Shown: positions 41,694-50,079 of the stretch, piece after piece
How the letters are laid out: each line of letters begins with the position of its first letter
Position numbering within the stretch: the first letter of the stretch is position 1
DNA from: Candidatus Saccharibacteria bacterium 49-20
Lineage (GTDB): Bacteria; Patescibacteriota; Saccharimonadia; Saccharimonadales; Saccharimonadaceae
NCBI GenBank assembly: GCA_001897295.1
Contig: MKSN01000001.1
Location: 454,011-518,010, forward strand
Length of the DNA: 64,000 nt
Direction of reading: 5' to 3'
The notes under the pieces: generated by a model
Database searches by the model: none
The model's input: only the letters and a program-made list of their open reading frames with translations
What the model was told of the DNA's origin: nothing
Made by a program: the position numbers and the translations under genes

Positions 41694-42581
41694 TTATTTT
41701 TTCACAGCAACCCGAAGCTTTGCGCTTCGTGATCGCGGATTGTGAACATCGTCGGTGGCTCCTGAAATCGGTTTCTTGGTAAGCGTTTGAAGTTCTGCTT
41801 CAAAGCCTGCATCTTCTTGTTCTTTGAAGAAGCGTTTTACGAGACGGTCCTCGAGACTGTGGAAGCTAATCACCCCTACCCTTCCGCCCTTCTTAAGAAG
41901 TTTGGGAAGCAGTGGTAGTGTTGTCTTCACTTGTCCGAGTTCGTCGTTGACGGCAATGCGGAGCGCTTGAAAAGTACGCGTAGCTGGATGGATTTTACCC
42001 TGCCGGCCACGATAATTTTGCTTAATGAGTGCGGCGAGTGTTTCGGTGTCGCTGTATGGTTTATTGGCGATAATCACTTCTGCAAGATTTTTTGCTTGCA
42101 TGTACGGCTCTTCGCCATACTCGTGAATAATCGTCGCGAGTTCCTGTATGGTCGTGGTATTAATCAAGTCCGCGGCGGTTTGCCCCGTGCTTCGATCCAT
42201 ACGCATATCCAAAGGACCATTGTGCTTTAACGAAAACCCTCGTTCGCCCTGATCGAGCTGTGGTGACGACACCCCCAAATCAATCAGGATAAGGTCAAAT
42301 GCTTTCCCCTCTTCAACAAGCTGCGTTGCGGCAGATGCGAAATCGGTATGCATAAGCTGAACGCCCCGGTCTGCCAAGTGCTGAAGATGCGCAATCGCAT
42401 AGTCATCACGGTCGACCAGAACACTCTCCTTATCATTTTGTGTCAGTTCTAAAATGCCAGTAGCGTGTCCTGCATAGCCTGCGGTTAAATCGAGGTACGA
42501 TTCTCCCTTCTGGGGTGCAAGTTCACGAAGAACGGCGTCGAACAAGACGGGAACATGATGTGGTGGATGTTCTTTACTCAT
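41694..42581 (-). CDS. rsmH: 16S rRNA m4C1402 methyltransferase RsmH (MraW)
   Basis: 295 residues. Methylates N4 of C1402 in 16S rRNA using SAM. Motifs: HVPVLFDAVL, YLDLTAGYAGHATGIL (SAM site), LILIDLGVSSPQLDQGERGFS, MRMD, and RTFQALRIAVNDEL followed by ISFHSLEDRLVKRFF. ATG 42581 is 7 nt after TATAAT (42594-42589), so leaderless; the ATG at 42590 is inside the hexamer. Second gene of the dcw cluster after mraZ, but with its own promoter. Confidence 0.96.
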   Translation of the reverse strand: MSKEHPPHHVPVLFDAVLRELAPQKGESYLDLTAGYAGHATGILELTQNDKESVLVDRDDYAIAHLQHLADRGVQLMHTDFASAATQLVEEGKAFDLILIDLGVSSPQLDQGERGFSLKHNGPLDMRMDRSTGQTAADLINTTTIQELATIIHEYGEEPYMQAKNLAEVIIANKPYSDTETLAALIKQNYRGRQGKIHPATRTFQALRIAVNDELGQVKTTLPLLPKLLKKGGRVGVISFHSLEDRLVKRFFKEQEDAGFEAELQTLTKKPISGATDDVHNPRSRSAKLRVAVKK

Positions 42582-42594
42582 CTCCCCCATTATA

Positions 42595-42966
42595 CCATTT
42601 GGCAGAACGAAGGATTCGAAGTCACCTAACCGATAGTGAAGCTGTTTGTTTTCGCAGGTGTGTTTGTTTTTGAACGGTTAAAACCGTTTGTAAAAGTATC
42701 CGAGGATACTTCTGTAAAAGTCGTGGCAAAGCTATTATTGGGGGTATCTATTGATACTCATACCCTAAGCAGTGCCGAGTTGAGAGACTTATGTGAGGTG
42801 GAGTTTTGGGAGGTGTGTTTTTTGAGGAAGGTACAAGGGCTGTTTATTGTGTGCCCCATGCCACGCCTCACTACCAGATAGTTGACTTCGAGAGTTTTCT
42901 TTTCGTGTTTGATTTTTTAAAGGACCGACCTAGTACATTACTTACGTTTTCTCGTAAGGATCAGAT
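42595..42966. other. Intergenic region between rsmH and mraZ with several hairpins
   Basis: About 370 nt. Visible structures: AACGGTT/AACCGTT (42673-42688), AAGTATCC/GGATACTT (42694-42711), GGTATC..GATACC-type pairing near 42743-42765, and CTTACG/CGTAAG near 42946. An open frame on the plus strand (42636-42881) has no promoter or ribosome site and unusual composition, so I do not call it. Could hold an RNA processed from the mraZ transcript. Confidence 0.45.
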
Positions 42967-43341
42967 TTATTCGGAATCTCCAGCCATGATGCGCCAATAC
43001 TGCCCTGCGCGAACTGCAACAATGTCTTTTTCGATGCGACTGTAGTCCAGCAGGTGCTGTTCAATTGTCACACGACCTTGCTTTTGGTCGAGCTCAGCTT
43101 CAGTCTTGCCGCGACGGAACTTTACGTTCATGTCAGCAATCTTTTCATCAAGAATGCTGCCACTCGCGTTGAGTGCCGCTTCAACTTCTTTATCCCATAC
43201 CGATTTTGGGTAGAGATGCAGATAGTTACCAAATCCCCTAGTCAGGACGACACCAGTGATAAATTCTTCACGAAGCTCTGACGGAATCGTCAATCGACGC
43301 TTATCGTCTAACCTTCGTTCAAAATAATCTACTTGTGCCAC
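42967..43341 (-). CDS. mraZ: MraZ, regulator of the dcw cluster
   Basis: 124 residues. AbrB-like DNA-binding protein with two tandem SpoVT-AbrB-type units (residues about 5-50: YFERRLDDKRRLTIPSELR; second unit about 75-120). Binds TGGGN repeats upstream of its own gene in known systems, and such repeats are present here (43455-43431). Start is GTG 43341 with GGAAGG about 8 nt upstream, a ribosome-site-led gene. Heads the dcw cluster. Confidence 0.9.
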   Translation of the reverse strand: MAQVDYFERRLDDKRRLTIPSELREEFITGVVLTRGFGNYLHLYPKSVWDKEVEAALNASGSILDEKIADMNVKFRRGKTEAELDQKQGRVTIEQHLLDYSRIEKDIVAVRAGQYWRIMAGDSE

Positions 43342-43422
43342 TTCTGCCCTTCCTTCGAGGTGCTAGAGTTGTTTTTTAATGTATAGTTGTTTGTCTTGTG
43401 GTCTTGTTTTCCACTTGGACTA

Positions 43423-43455
43423 ATCATACTACCCACAATTACCCACTACAACCCC
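43423..43455 (-). promoter_or_regulatory. MraZ operator boxes over the mraZ promoter
   Basis: Minus strand shows GGGGT (43455-43451), TGGGT (43445-43441) and TGGGT (43435-43431), each 10 nt apart start to start, i.e. boxes separated by 5 nt, the known MraZ pattern. They overlap the -35 (TTGTAG, 43451-43446) and spacer of a promoter with -10 TATGAT (43428-43423), so MraZ should repress its own cluster. Confidence 0.75.
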
Positions 43456-43486
43456 CAATTTTGACATTTTTTATAAAGGTGTTCGT

Positions 43487-43495
43487 TTATCCACA
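43487..43495 (+). promoter_or_regulatory. Perfect DnaA-box-like 9-mer upstream of mraZ
   Basis: TTATCCACA, 30 nt beyond the MraZ boxes. Could link division-gene expression to DnaA; a chance match is possible. Confidence 0.45.
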
Positions 43496-43535
43496 TATTT
43501 GGGGAAAACTATCCCTGCACAACAGAGGTGAAAGT

Positions 43536-43569
43536 AAAAAATACCCCGCCTAGAAAGCGTGGTATTTTT
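43536..43569 (-). terminator. Terminator of the yvcK/HAD operon
   Basis: AAAATACC..CGC with GCG..GGTATTTT stem; in the minus direction the tail is TTTTTTAC. Lies 20 nt after the HAD gene stop. Confidence 0.75.
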
Positions 43570-43588
43570 CGTGACACTATACAAAATA

Positions 43589-44263
43589 TTAGAGGGTTTT
43601 GAGCAGTTCGGTCGATGCAGTCAGAGACGGCACGATTTCAAGTCTATGAGCACCTAGGCTTTTTGCGTGCTCGGCCGCATCTGCGGCACTCGTCAGCCAG
43701 ATGCCCGTCACCCCTTCGGATAGCTGAGTAAAGGCGCGCGCCTTGTCGTCCTCAAAGGTAACCTGCTCTACTACATTGCCGCCAAACTCATCGGGCAGCG
43801 CGTATGTTCCATCGGGCTGTTTCCACGAGGCTATTACCGGTGACTTATCAGCACTTTCGGTAAAGTAGATCGGTGCGTCCTGCAGACCAAGAATAGACAG
43901 CTTTAAGTATTGATCGGCTTCGTCGCCAAATGTAAAGATGCCATAGCTTGGCCGAACATCGGTCAATGTGTCCGCAAGCGCAATACGCTCGTCAAACCCT
44001 TCGATCTTGAAAGCCTCGCGCCCGTATGCGGCAAGTACCTTATCAACCAATGTCATAAAGCCTTCATCGCCAAGGTGTTTTCTTAAGAATCGCAGCACAA
44101 AAAAAGTCTCTTCGCGCGCGTAGGCCTCTTCAAACCGCACATCAAGCTCCGTAGCAAGGCCAGGCTCCGACTTATTTACCTCGTCGGTGATAGCTTTTGC
44201 AAATTTTGATGTATCAAAAAGGGTTCGGTCGAGGTCAATGAGCTGAAACAAATTACGCTTCAT
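43589..44263 (-). CDS. HAD-like phosphatase, substrate unknown
   Basis: 224 residues. Motif I of the HAD superfamily near the N-terminus (LIDLDRTLFDT, with the nucleophile Asp), a helical cap, GIFTFGDEA as a likely motif II (Thr), and acidic residues later (TFEDDKA) as motif IV. Overlaps the end of the yvcK-like gene by 11 nt, so coupled. Substrate cannot be inferred. Followed by a terminator. Confidence 0.75.
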   Translation of the reverse strand: MKRNLFQLIDLDRTLFDTSKFAKAITDEVNKSEPGLATELDVRFEEAYAREETFFVLRFLRKHLGDEGFMTLVDKVLAAYGREAFKIEGFDERIALADTLTDVRPSYGIFTFGDEADQYLKLSILGLQDAPIYFTESADKSPVIASWKQPDGTYALPDEFGGNVVEQVTFEDDKARAFTQLSEGVTGIWLTSAADAAEHAKSLGAHRLEIVPSLTASTELLKTL

Positions 44264-45272
44264 CAGATCGGTAGAGTTCCAAAATTAACTTTGCAACCGC
44301 CTTAGCATCGTGACGAATAAGTGAGCGGTGGCCAATAAGGCTATCGCCCTTAGCGACTGCCGCCATAGGACCCAAGAAGTCTCCACCTACTGCTTCGTAG
44401 TGAGCGGTTGAAAGCTTTTCAATATCAGCCTGCGTAACGTAGCCACCCTCTTCCTCGTAACGCCTCGCGACATCCTCTGTCGGTGCCTGTTGGTTATACA
44501 GTACATAGTCAAGGAACTCTCCCCCACCAAAGCGTTCAATTTCCGAGGCGTGATCACTTACCGTAAAGCCATCGGTCTGGCCCTGCTTACTGACGAGGTT
44601 CGCGACGTAAAAAACTTTCGCCTTCGTTTTAAGAAGCGCCTCGCTCATACCGTCAATCACAAGAAGTGGACCAAGTGAGGTGTAAAGATCACCGGGCGCA
44701 ACCACAATGACATCGGCTTGCTCGATTGCCGCCAGCGCCATTGGGTTAGCATGCGCCGCCGGAACAACCGAAAGCTGCGCACGACGTGGGTCGTACTGGA
44801 AATACTCGTTATCGATCACGCGCTCACCATGAAGTACGAGGCTCTTATCAGGCCACTCCATTTTAAGACGGATATCGTCGAGGGTCGCAGGAATCACCGT
44901 TCCGCGAATACGAAGAATTTCAGAGGCCGTCTCTACCGCCTGGCTAAAGTCTCCCGTAATTTTTTCGAGTGCTGAGAGCAGCACATTACCGAATGAGTGA
45001 CCGTCAAAGGTTCCGGTATCAAAGCGGTATTGGAAAAGGTCACGCACCTTTGGCGAGTCACTGAGCGCCACGAGACATTGACGCACGTCACCTGCAGGAA
45101 GCGACCCTAGTTCGTCGCGGAGCACCCCGGTACTCCCCCCGTCGTCCGCCATGCTGACGATTGCGGCAATTTGACTCGTATATTTCTTCAAGGCAGAAAG
45201 CATTGTAAAGCTCCCCGTCCCACCGCCAATTACGGCGATCTTCACTTCATTCTGGGCAAAAGGATCTTTCAT
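44253..45272 (-). CDS. YvcK/CofD-like protein
   Basis: 339 residues. CofD-like nucleotide-sugar-binding fold: VIGGGTGSFTMLSALKKYT, SMADDGGSTGVLRDELGSLPAGDVRQCLVAL, and VVAPGDLYTSLGPLLVIDGM. YvcK proteins bind UDP-sugars and influence cell-wall synthesis and carbon metabolism; catalytic activity is unknown. In many bacteria it neighbours rapZ and whiA, neither of which is here. TACAAT ends 8 nt before the ATG, so little or no leader. First gene of a two-gene unit with the HAD protein. Confidence 0.88.
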   Translation of the reverse strand: MKDPFAQNEVKIAVIGGGTGSFTMLSALKKYTSQIAAIVSMADDGGSTGVLRDELGSLPAGDVRQCLVALSDSPKVRDLFQYRFDTGTFDGHSFGNVLLSALEKITGDFSQAVETASEILRIRGTVIPATLDDIRLKMEWPDKSLVLHGERVIDNEYFQYDPRRAQLSVVPAAHANPMALAAIEQADVIVVAPGDLYTSLGPLLVIDGMSEALLKTKAKVFYVANLVSKQGQTDGFTVSDHASEIERFGGGEFLDYVLYNQQAPTEDVARRYEEEGGYVTQADIEKLSTAHYEAVGGDFLGPMAAVAKGDSLIGHRSLIRHDAKAVAKLILELYRSDEA

Positions 45273-45288
45273 ACTTTCTTATTGTACC

Positions 45289-46809
45289 TTACGAAATTAC
45301 ATCTTCACCAAAGTGCTTTTGAAGACGCATTTTAATTGAGCCTTCGTGACGACCGAGACGCTTACTGAGCTGCTTGAGTGACTTCCCCTGTTGAAAAAGC
45401 TGCTTCAATTCGGCGTCTTGCTCGTCGAGCCAAGGCCTGTAGGCGTTCGGATAGGTTTCGCGCATTTTTTCGATTTTCTCCGCCCAGCCGCTTACGGCCT
45501 TTGTCTTTGGCGCAGGTGTCTTGGCTCGTTTTTCGGCATTCTTGAGCAGCGGCGCAAAGCGCTTGGCTGCTTGCGCAGCTTTATCGCGAAGATGCACGTC
45601 AATCAGCTGCGCTTCTGGGCTGACTCGAAGCGCCATCTGGTTAATGCCCGTCAGATAAAGGTTCTCGACGTTTTTCACACGACTCAATGCCACATACCCC
45701 ATACCTTCAACAAATGCCTTGCGAAGGTCGATACGGGCGGCATCGAGTGTCATCCCCTGCGATTTGTGGACCGTAATTGCCCATGCAAGACGAAGTGGGA
45801 TTTGCGAAATACTCGCACGCTTTTTATCGCCGTCACGAAGCTCCCAGGTGTCGGGTGACATCGTCACCTCTTTACCATTCTGGAATTCAACGACCGGATA
45901 TTCAGTATGCGGCTCAAAGTCGACCACGCGGCCAATACTCCCGTTCACATACTTACGCTCTGGGCTATTTTTGACCGCCATCACAAGCGCACCATGCTTG
46001 AGCTTCAATACCTTTGGCGCCAGCACCGAACGCTGCAGCGTTTCAACGTAGCTTTCAGCACCGGTACTGCTCTGCTCATAGGAAATTTCATCCTCATCGA
46101 GCTCGCGCAGTTTCGCCTCGTTCATGCTATCGACATCAATATTCACCGTATGCAGTTCGGTGAGTTGCTCGAGGTCGTCCGGGAACACCTCGGTGCGCGC
46201 AAGGAGCGTTTCTGCGTGGTGACGACGTACGTCGCCCGCCCTAATCGCGTTCAAAATACCGATAAGCTTTTCGTCGTCCTGACGGTGCTGCTCTTCAAGA
46301 TAACAAATAACCGGGTCGAGTTCCTGCCATACATCCGAGTTCACGACGAAGCTGCCCGCACGCGAATCACCTCTATTAATTGGTGGGAGCTGGAAGAAAT
46401 CACCTGACATAATAATTTGAATGCCGCCAAATGGCACATCGGGCTCTTTTCGTACCAAACGACAGACCTCGTCGACCATATCGAGGCGGAAGTCGTGCAG
46501 CATACTAATCTCATCGATCACCAACACGTCGGTTTTTTCGATAATCTCACGACGCCCTTTTGCGATGTGTTCGGCAAACCCATTCGGCACGTAATCGTTC
46601 ACACCAATGCCAGCCCAGGCGTGAATTGTTGTACCACCAAGGTGTGTTGCGGCGAGGCCCGTGGTTGCGGTAATCGACACATGCTTACCTTCGTGTTTGG
46701 CAAACTTAATAAACTGGTTAAGGACATATGTCTTACCCGCACCAGCCGGACCGGTCAACAGTACACTCTCCCCCGAGAGCATTATTTCTAACGCCAACGC
46801 TTGATTCAT
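45289..46809 (-). CDS. Pif1-type DNA helicase with C-terminal HTH
   Basis: 506 residues. Superfamily 1 helicase: Walker A GPAGAGKT at 20-27, ATTGLAATHLGGTTIHAWAGIG (motif Ia), DVLVIDEISML (Walker B), EQHRQ, and late ITVHKSQGMTLD with GYVALSRVK. The C-terminal 65 residues (AVSGWAEKIEKMRETYPNAY onward) end in a helix-turn-helix-like segment (KSLKQLSKRLGRHEGSIKMR). TATAAT (46822-46817) ends 7 nt before the ATG, so leaderless. Role in G-quadruplex or fork processing is family knowledge; the tail may target it. Confidence 0.9.
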   Translation of the reverse strand: MNQALALEIMLSGESVLLTGPAGAGKTYVLNQFIKFAKHEGKHVSITATTGLAATHLGGTTIHAWAGIGVNDYVPNGFAEHIAKGRREIIEKTDVLVIDEISMLHDFRLDMVDEVCRLVRKEPDVPFGGIQIIMSGDFFQLPPINRGDSRAGSFVVNSDVWQELDPVICYLEEQHRQDDEKLIGILNAIRAGDVRRHHAETLLARTEVFPDDLEQLTELHTVNIDVDSMNEAKLRELDEDEISYEQSSTGAESYVETLQRSVLAPKVLKLKHGALVMAVKNSPERKYVNGSIGRVVDFEPHTEYPVVEFQNGKEVTMSPDTWELRDGDKKRASISQIPLRLAWAITVHKSQGMTLDAARIDLRKAFVEGMGYVALSRVKNVENLYLTGINQMALRVSPEAQLIDVHLRDKAAQAAKRFAPLLKNAEKRAKTPAPKTKAVSGWAEKIEKMRETYPNAYRPWLDEQDAELKQLFQQGKSLKQLSKRLGRHEGSIKMRLQKHFGEDVIS

Positions 46810-46883
46810 TACCCCTATTATACCCCAAGGAAGTGAGAGAAAAATGTATTAGTGAAGTGTTAAATGCTACAATAACTACCGTT

Positions 46884-47690
46884 ATGCGAATTGCAATTCA
46901 GGGAGACGCCGGCTCATTCCACGACGAAGCCGCCAAACTATGGACCAATGGCGACGTTGAGATCGTCCCCGCTTCGAGTTTCCCTGAAACCTTCAAGGCC
47001 GTTGCATCAGGTAAAGCCGAGGTGCTGATCGTGGCAATCGAGAACTCGCTGTACGGCGGCATCAACCAGGTGTATGACCTGATTGAAAAGTATGGCTACC
47101 CTATTATTGGCGAGAGCCACCTGCCAATTCACCACCAGCTCATTAGCGCAGGTTCAACCGAAACTATTACCGACATCTACTCGCACCCTGTTGCACTCGC
47201 CCAGTGTGAAGCCTACCTAGACGCCCATTACCCCAATGTCGAGCGTCACGAGTACCATGACACCGCTGCAGCTGTCGAGCATATTAAGCAACTCGACCCT
47301 TCTACGACCGCTGCGATTGCAAGTTCTATTGCTGCATCAATGCACGAAATGCCAATCATCGCTAAAGATATCGAGGATAACCCTGCAAACTTTACCCGCT
47401 TCCTCGTCTTGCAACCTGGCGGCCACGCACCAGAAAATGCCAACCGCACCTCACTCGTACTCACTACTGGCAACACCCCAGGTTCACTGGCGCAAATCCT
47501 TACTATCTTTGCCGCAAAAAATATCAATCTCTCAAAACTTCAATCGCGCCCCATTGTAGGGACGCCATGGAAGTACCGATTTTATCTCGTCGTTGATACC
47601 GCTGGAAGCGAGCTTGATGAAGCGCTTGGCGAAATTCGCCCACTCACCAGCTCACTTACCGTACTTGGTCAGTATTACCACTCGCTTTAA
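46884..47690 (+). CDS. pheA: Prephenate dehydratase
   Basis: 268 residues. Converts prephenate to phenylpyruvate for Phe synthesis. Catalytic domain: IQGDAGSFHDEAA, VAIENSLYGGI, SHPVALAQCEAYL, DTAAAVEHI and NFTRFLVL with the Thr-Arg-Phe catalytic motif; C-terminal ACT domain with NTPGSLAQILTIFAAKNINLSKLQSRP (Phe-binding GALA/ESRP-type sites, here PGSL and QSRP). Extended -10 TGCTACAAT ends 10 nt before ATG 46884. Converges with the next gene, sharing 4 nt at their ends. No other aromatic amino acid genes are in the window. Confidence 0.92.
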   Translation: MRIAIQGDAGSFHDEAAKLWTNGDVEIVPASSFPETFKAVASGKAEVLIVAIENSLYGGINQVYDLIEKYGYPIIGESHLPIHHQLISAGSTETITDIYSHPVALAQCEAYLDAHYPNVERHEYHDTAAAVEHIKQLDPSTTAAIASSIAASMHEMPIIAKDIEDNPANFTRFLVLQPGGHAPENANRTSLVLTTGNTPGSLAQILTIFAAKNINLSKLQSRPIVGTPWKYRFYLVVDTAGSELDEALGEIRPLTSSLTVLGQYYHSL

Positions 47691-48823
47691 CCGCGAGGTG
47701 GCTCGCCCTCAGGATCGTCGAGCAGCTTTTTGCTCTTAATTTCAAAGCGTCGGCCAGAGACTTCGCTGGTAATGTAATCTTCGTTAATGAGGTTCACAAA
47801 CATCTCAAGGTCATTTCCGTCCATGATAATAATCTTACCTTCATCGTCGGTCATAAGTTCAAGTTGCATTGAATCTGCATAGTCGATTGCCTGCTCTTGG
47901 GTCACGACACCCACTTCAAGTTTCTGAAGCTTATTGACGATTTTCTTCTTCTCCATCACAAGTGTCTGGAGGTCGGTGCCATCCGGGAAGCTCAACTTGT
48001 AAGCCTTTTCAATCTCGGTCACCTTTTGGTCTGCAAGAAGCTGCTTCTTAAATTCATAGTTAAAGAGACGTTCAAACTTCGATTGATTAAAGATAAAGAT
48101 GTCTTTATTTACAACCAACACCTGGTTGTCACTTGGTACTTTCCAGCCAAACTCAGGCTCGAACTGCTTGAACTCGCCACTTTCAAATTGCCAAGAGGCT
48201 GCACCTTGAAGTGTGTTCCCGCTACTCACCTGCTTAATCACGTAGAATGCGCCGGTGCCATCGCGACGGCTAAAACGCGCCGCGATACCCTTAATACGCT
48301 TAAACTCATGCTCGGCCTCACTAAACTCAACAATGTCGTGACGCTCGTGTTCGATAAGATGAATCAAGGTTTCGGCGCGGCCAACTTTTGGAAGGTCCGT
48401 GCGAAGCAGCGTGTTCTCTTCTTTGTCGCTCAGCTCATAATCGCGCACACTTAGTCCAGTACCTGCACCGAGGTTTACATCGTTAATCACATCATACAAA
48501 AACAGTGACTTAATTTGCGAATCAAGATCATCGGAGATAGTAGTTGTGTACGGTGTGTAGTTTTTGTTAAACAAGAAGAACTCAACGCGAAGTTCATTTT
48601 TGACCGAGTCAGTTTGATTTGCCCACTGAAAGATATCAACACCCGCACCCTCGTCTTGCTGTTTTAATTCAGCGCGAAGGTCGTCAGATTTTTCTACGGT
48701 TTCAACTGGGGCGTTTGCCGCGCCCGTTTCGACAACCACTTCTTCGTCTGCATCGACAACGTCAGACATATCTGTCATTTCTACAATTTCATCATTTTCC
48801 GGATTCTTTTCAGCGTCTGCCAT
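47687..48823 (-). CDS. Possible DUF4868 (KwaB-like) protein
   Basis: 378 residues, acidic. N-terminal 70 residues are Glu/Asp/Val-rich and probably disordered; the remainder is a soluble alpha/beta protein. The stretch VLVVNKDIFIFNQSKFERLFNYE resembles the hallmark of DUF4868 proteins, a family that includes KwaB of the Kiwa defence system, but I am not certain. No KwaA-like partner is next to it. TACAAT lies about 30 nt before the start, so it has a leader. Converges with pheA with a 4-nt overlap. Confidence 0.5.
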   Translation of the reverse strand: MADAEKNPENDEIVEMTDMSDVVDADEEVVVETGAANAPVETVEKSDDLRAELKQQDEGAGVDIFQWANQTDSVKNELRVEFFLFNKNYTPYTTTISDDLDSQIKSLFLYDVINDVNLGAGTGLSVRDYELSDKEENTLLRTDLPKVGRAETLIHLIEHERHDIVEFSEAEHEFKRIKGIAARFSRRDGTGAFYVIKQVSSGNTLQGAASWQFESGEFKQFEPEFGWKVPSDNQVLVVNKDIFIFNQSKFERLFNYEFKKQLLADQKVTEIEKAYKLSFPDGTDLQTLVMEKKKIVNKLQKLEVGVVTQEQAIDYADSMQLELMTDDEGKIIIMDGNDLEMFVNLINEDYITSEVSGRRFEIKSKKLLDDPEGEPPRG

Positions 48824-48891
48824 GTGTGTATTCCCTATTTAATGCAACAGGGTTAATTGTACCATTTTATCAGCGCGTCGACACGAAAAGT

Positions 48892-49476
48892 TTACACCCT
48901 CTCAGGGAGTGCGTCGATATACTGACGCATGTCGCTATGAAGCTCTTCGAAGTCATCACTCGTCACCATCGCTAAATCATCCGTCACGGCAAGCATCGGA
49001 ATCGCATCATTGTCGATACGGAAATGGTCTAGGCGATACTCGAGCGGATTATCCGCTCCTGGATAGTCTTCACCAAACCCGACAAGGCGCAGGGTTCTAT
49101 CGGCCATAAGTGTGCGAGCCCTTGACCATTCGAATCGATACGTCGAACGTTCACCGCGCCATGCACCCACCCTATCCTGCGCAAAATAGGTGTCAATAAT
49201 TTTAAGCGATTGCGTGCGCGGCATACCTTCGCTCGAAGGTCGAGACCCTACTCGCACCGCCATACGATGACGAATATTCACCGGAAGATAGCCGTCATCA
49301 AGCATAAAATCTTCACGGTCGACTTCTTCTATATAGTAGTGCGCATTCTTGATGCGACTCAATGTCCTAAAGCGCTCCCTCGCGACAGCCGATCGCATAC
49401 CAAGCATCGCAAGGTCTTTTAGCTGCGCGGGGGTGGGCGGATTTCCAGCGACTCGCCGCTCGATCTCAAAAGACAT
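48892..49476 (-). CDS. Hypothetical protein, second of a coupled pair
   Basis: 194 residues, soluble, rich in Arg and Asp. No family recognised. Its start overlaps the stop of the gene at 49476-50033 (TAATG), so the two are translationally coupled and probably work together. Core-type codon use. Ends about 70 nt before the upstream end of the 47687-48823 gene, same strand. Confidence 0.62.
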   Translation of the reverse strand: MSFEIERRVAGNPPTPAQLKDLAMLGMRSAVARERFRTLSRIKNAHYYIEEVDREDFMLDDGYLPVNIRHRMAVRVGSRPSSEGMPRTQSLKIIDTYFAQDRVGAWRGERSTYRFEWSRARTLMADRTLRLVGFGEDYPGADNPLEYRLDHFRIDNDAIPMLAVTDDLAMVTSDDFEELHSDMRQYIDALPERV

Positions 49477-50033
49477 TACTGGACCCTCGTTTCAATCATT
49501 TGTTGAATCGAAAGTGCAACCGCATCCACGTCCGAGGCAAAAGTACTATAGTCATACGGCGTCATCGGTTGAGTAACAGCACCTTGCTTTTCCAGTACGT
49601 TGTTCGTCGTCAGGTTTGCAAAATGCACCGCGCGTCCATGCGCCTCAAATCGGTACTCGCGAAACAATGGATACGGGCTATTACCAATAAACTCACGGAT
49701 ACATAGTGACGCCATCGTCCCAAGCGAACCCCTAGGATACTCCTCGAGTACTATTTGCGCTTCCGTGCTCATAGGGTTTCTTTCAATCCAGCTACGAGAT
49801 AAATCAGAGTAGACAATTTCGTCGTCTGAGTCGACACTATCGTGCGCCCCATATACACTCAGCGAACACACACTCGTTCCGTCCTTATAGCTATGAGATG
49901 CGAGGCCCTCTCGGTGAGTAAGAAGCTCTTCAATCGCTTCTATCGCAGGCTCGAACAATAATCCGTTACGTCGCGTGTCGTATTCGTGTCGGTCGCCGGT
50001 ATACAGCGGGTGGTGTTCAAGCCGCTCTGTCAT
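49476..50033 (-). CDS. Hypothetical protein, first of a coupled pair
   Basis: 185 residues, soluble, Glu- and Ser-rich, no recognised family. TATAGT (50045-50040) ends 6 nt before ATG 50033, giving a leaderless start. Joined by TAATG to the following gene. Confidence 0.65.
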   Translation of the reverse strand: MTERLEHHPLYTGDRHEYDTRRNGLLFEPAIEAIEELLTHREGLASHSYKDGTSVCSLSVYGAHDSVDSDDEIVYSDLSRSWIERNPMSTEAQIVLEEYPRGSLGTMASLCIREFIGNSPYPLFREYRFEAHGRAVHFANLTTNNVLEKQGAVTQPMTPYDYSTFASDVDAVALSIQQMIETRVQ

Positions 50034-50079
50034 GGGTTGACTATACGCCTATATAGCAGCGCTGTCACCCCTATTTTTC

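Noticed and set aside
42603-42640. tRNA-like remnant with GGATTCGAA
   Set aside because: No stem flanks the T-loop-like sequence on either strand and no acceptor or anticodon arm can be paired.
42636-42881. 81-codon open frame on the plus strand between rsmH and mraZ
   Set aside because: No promoter or ribosome site, composition unlike either gene class, and the stretch is full of short inverted repeats.
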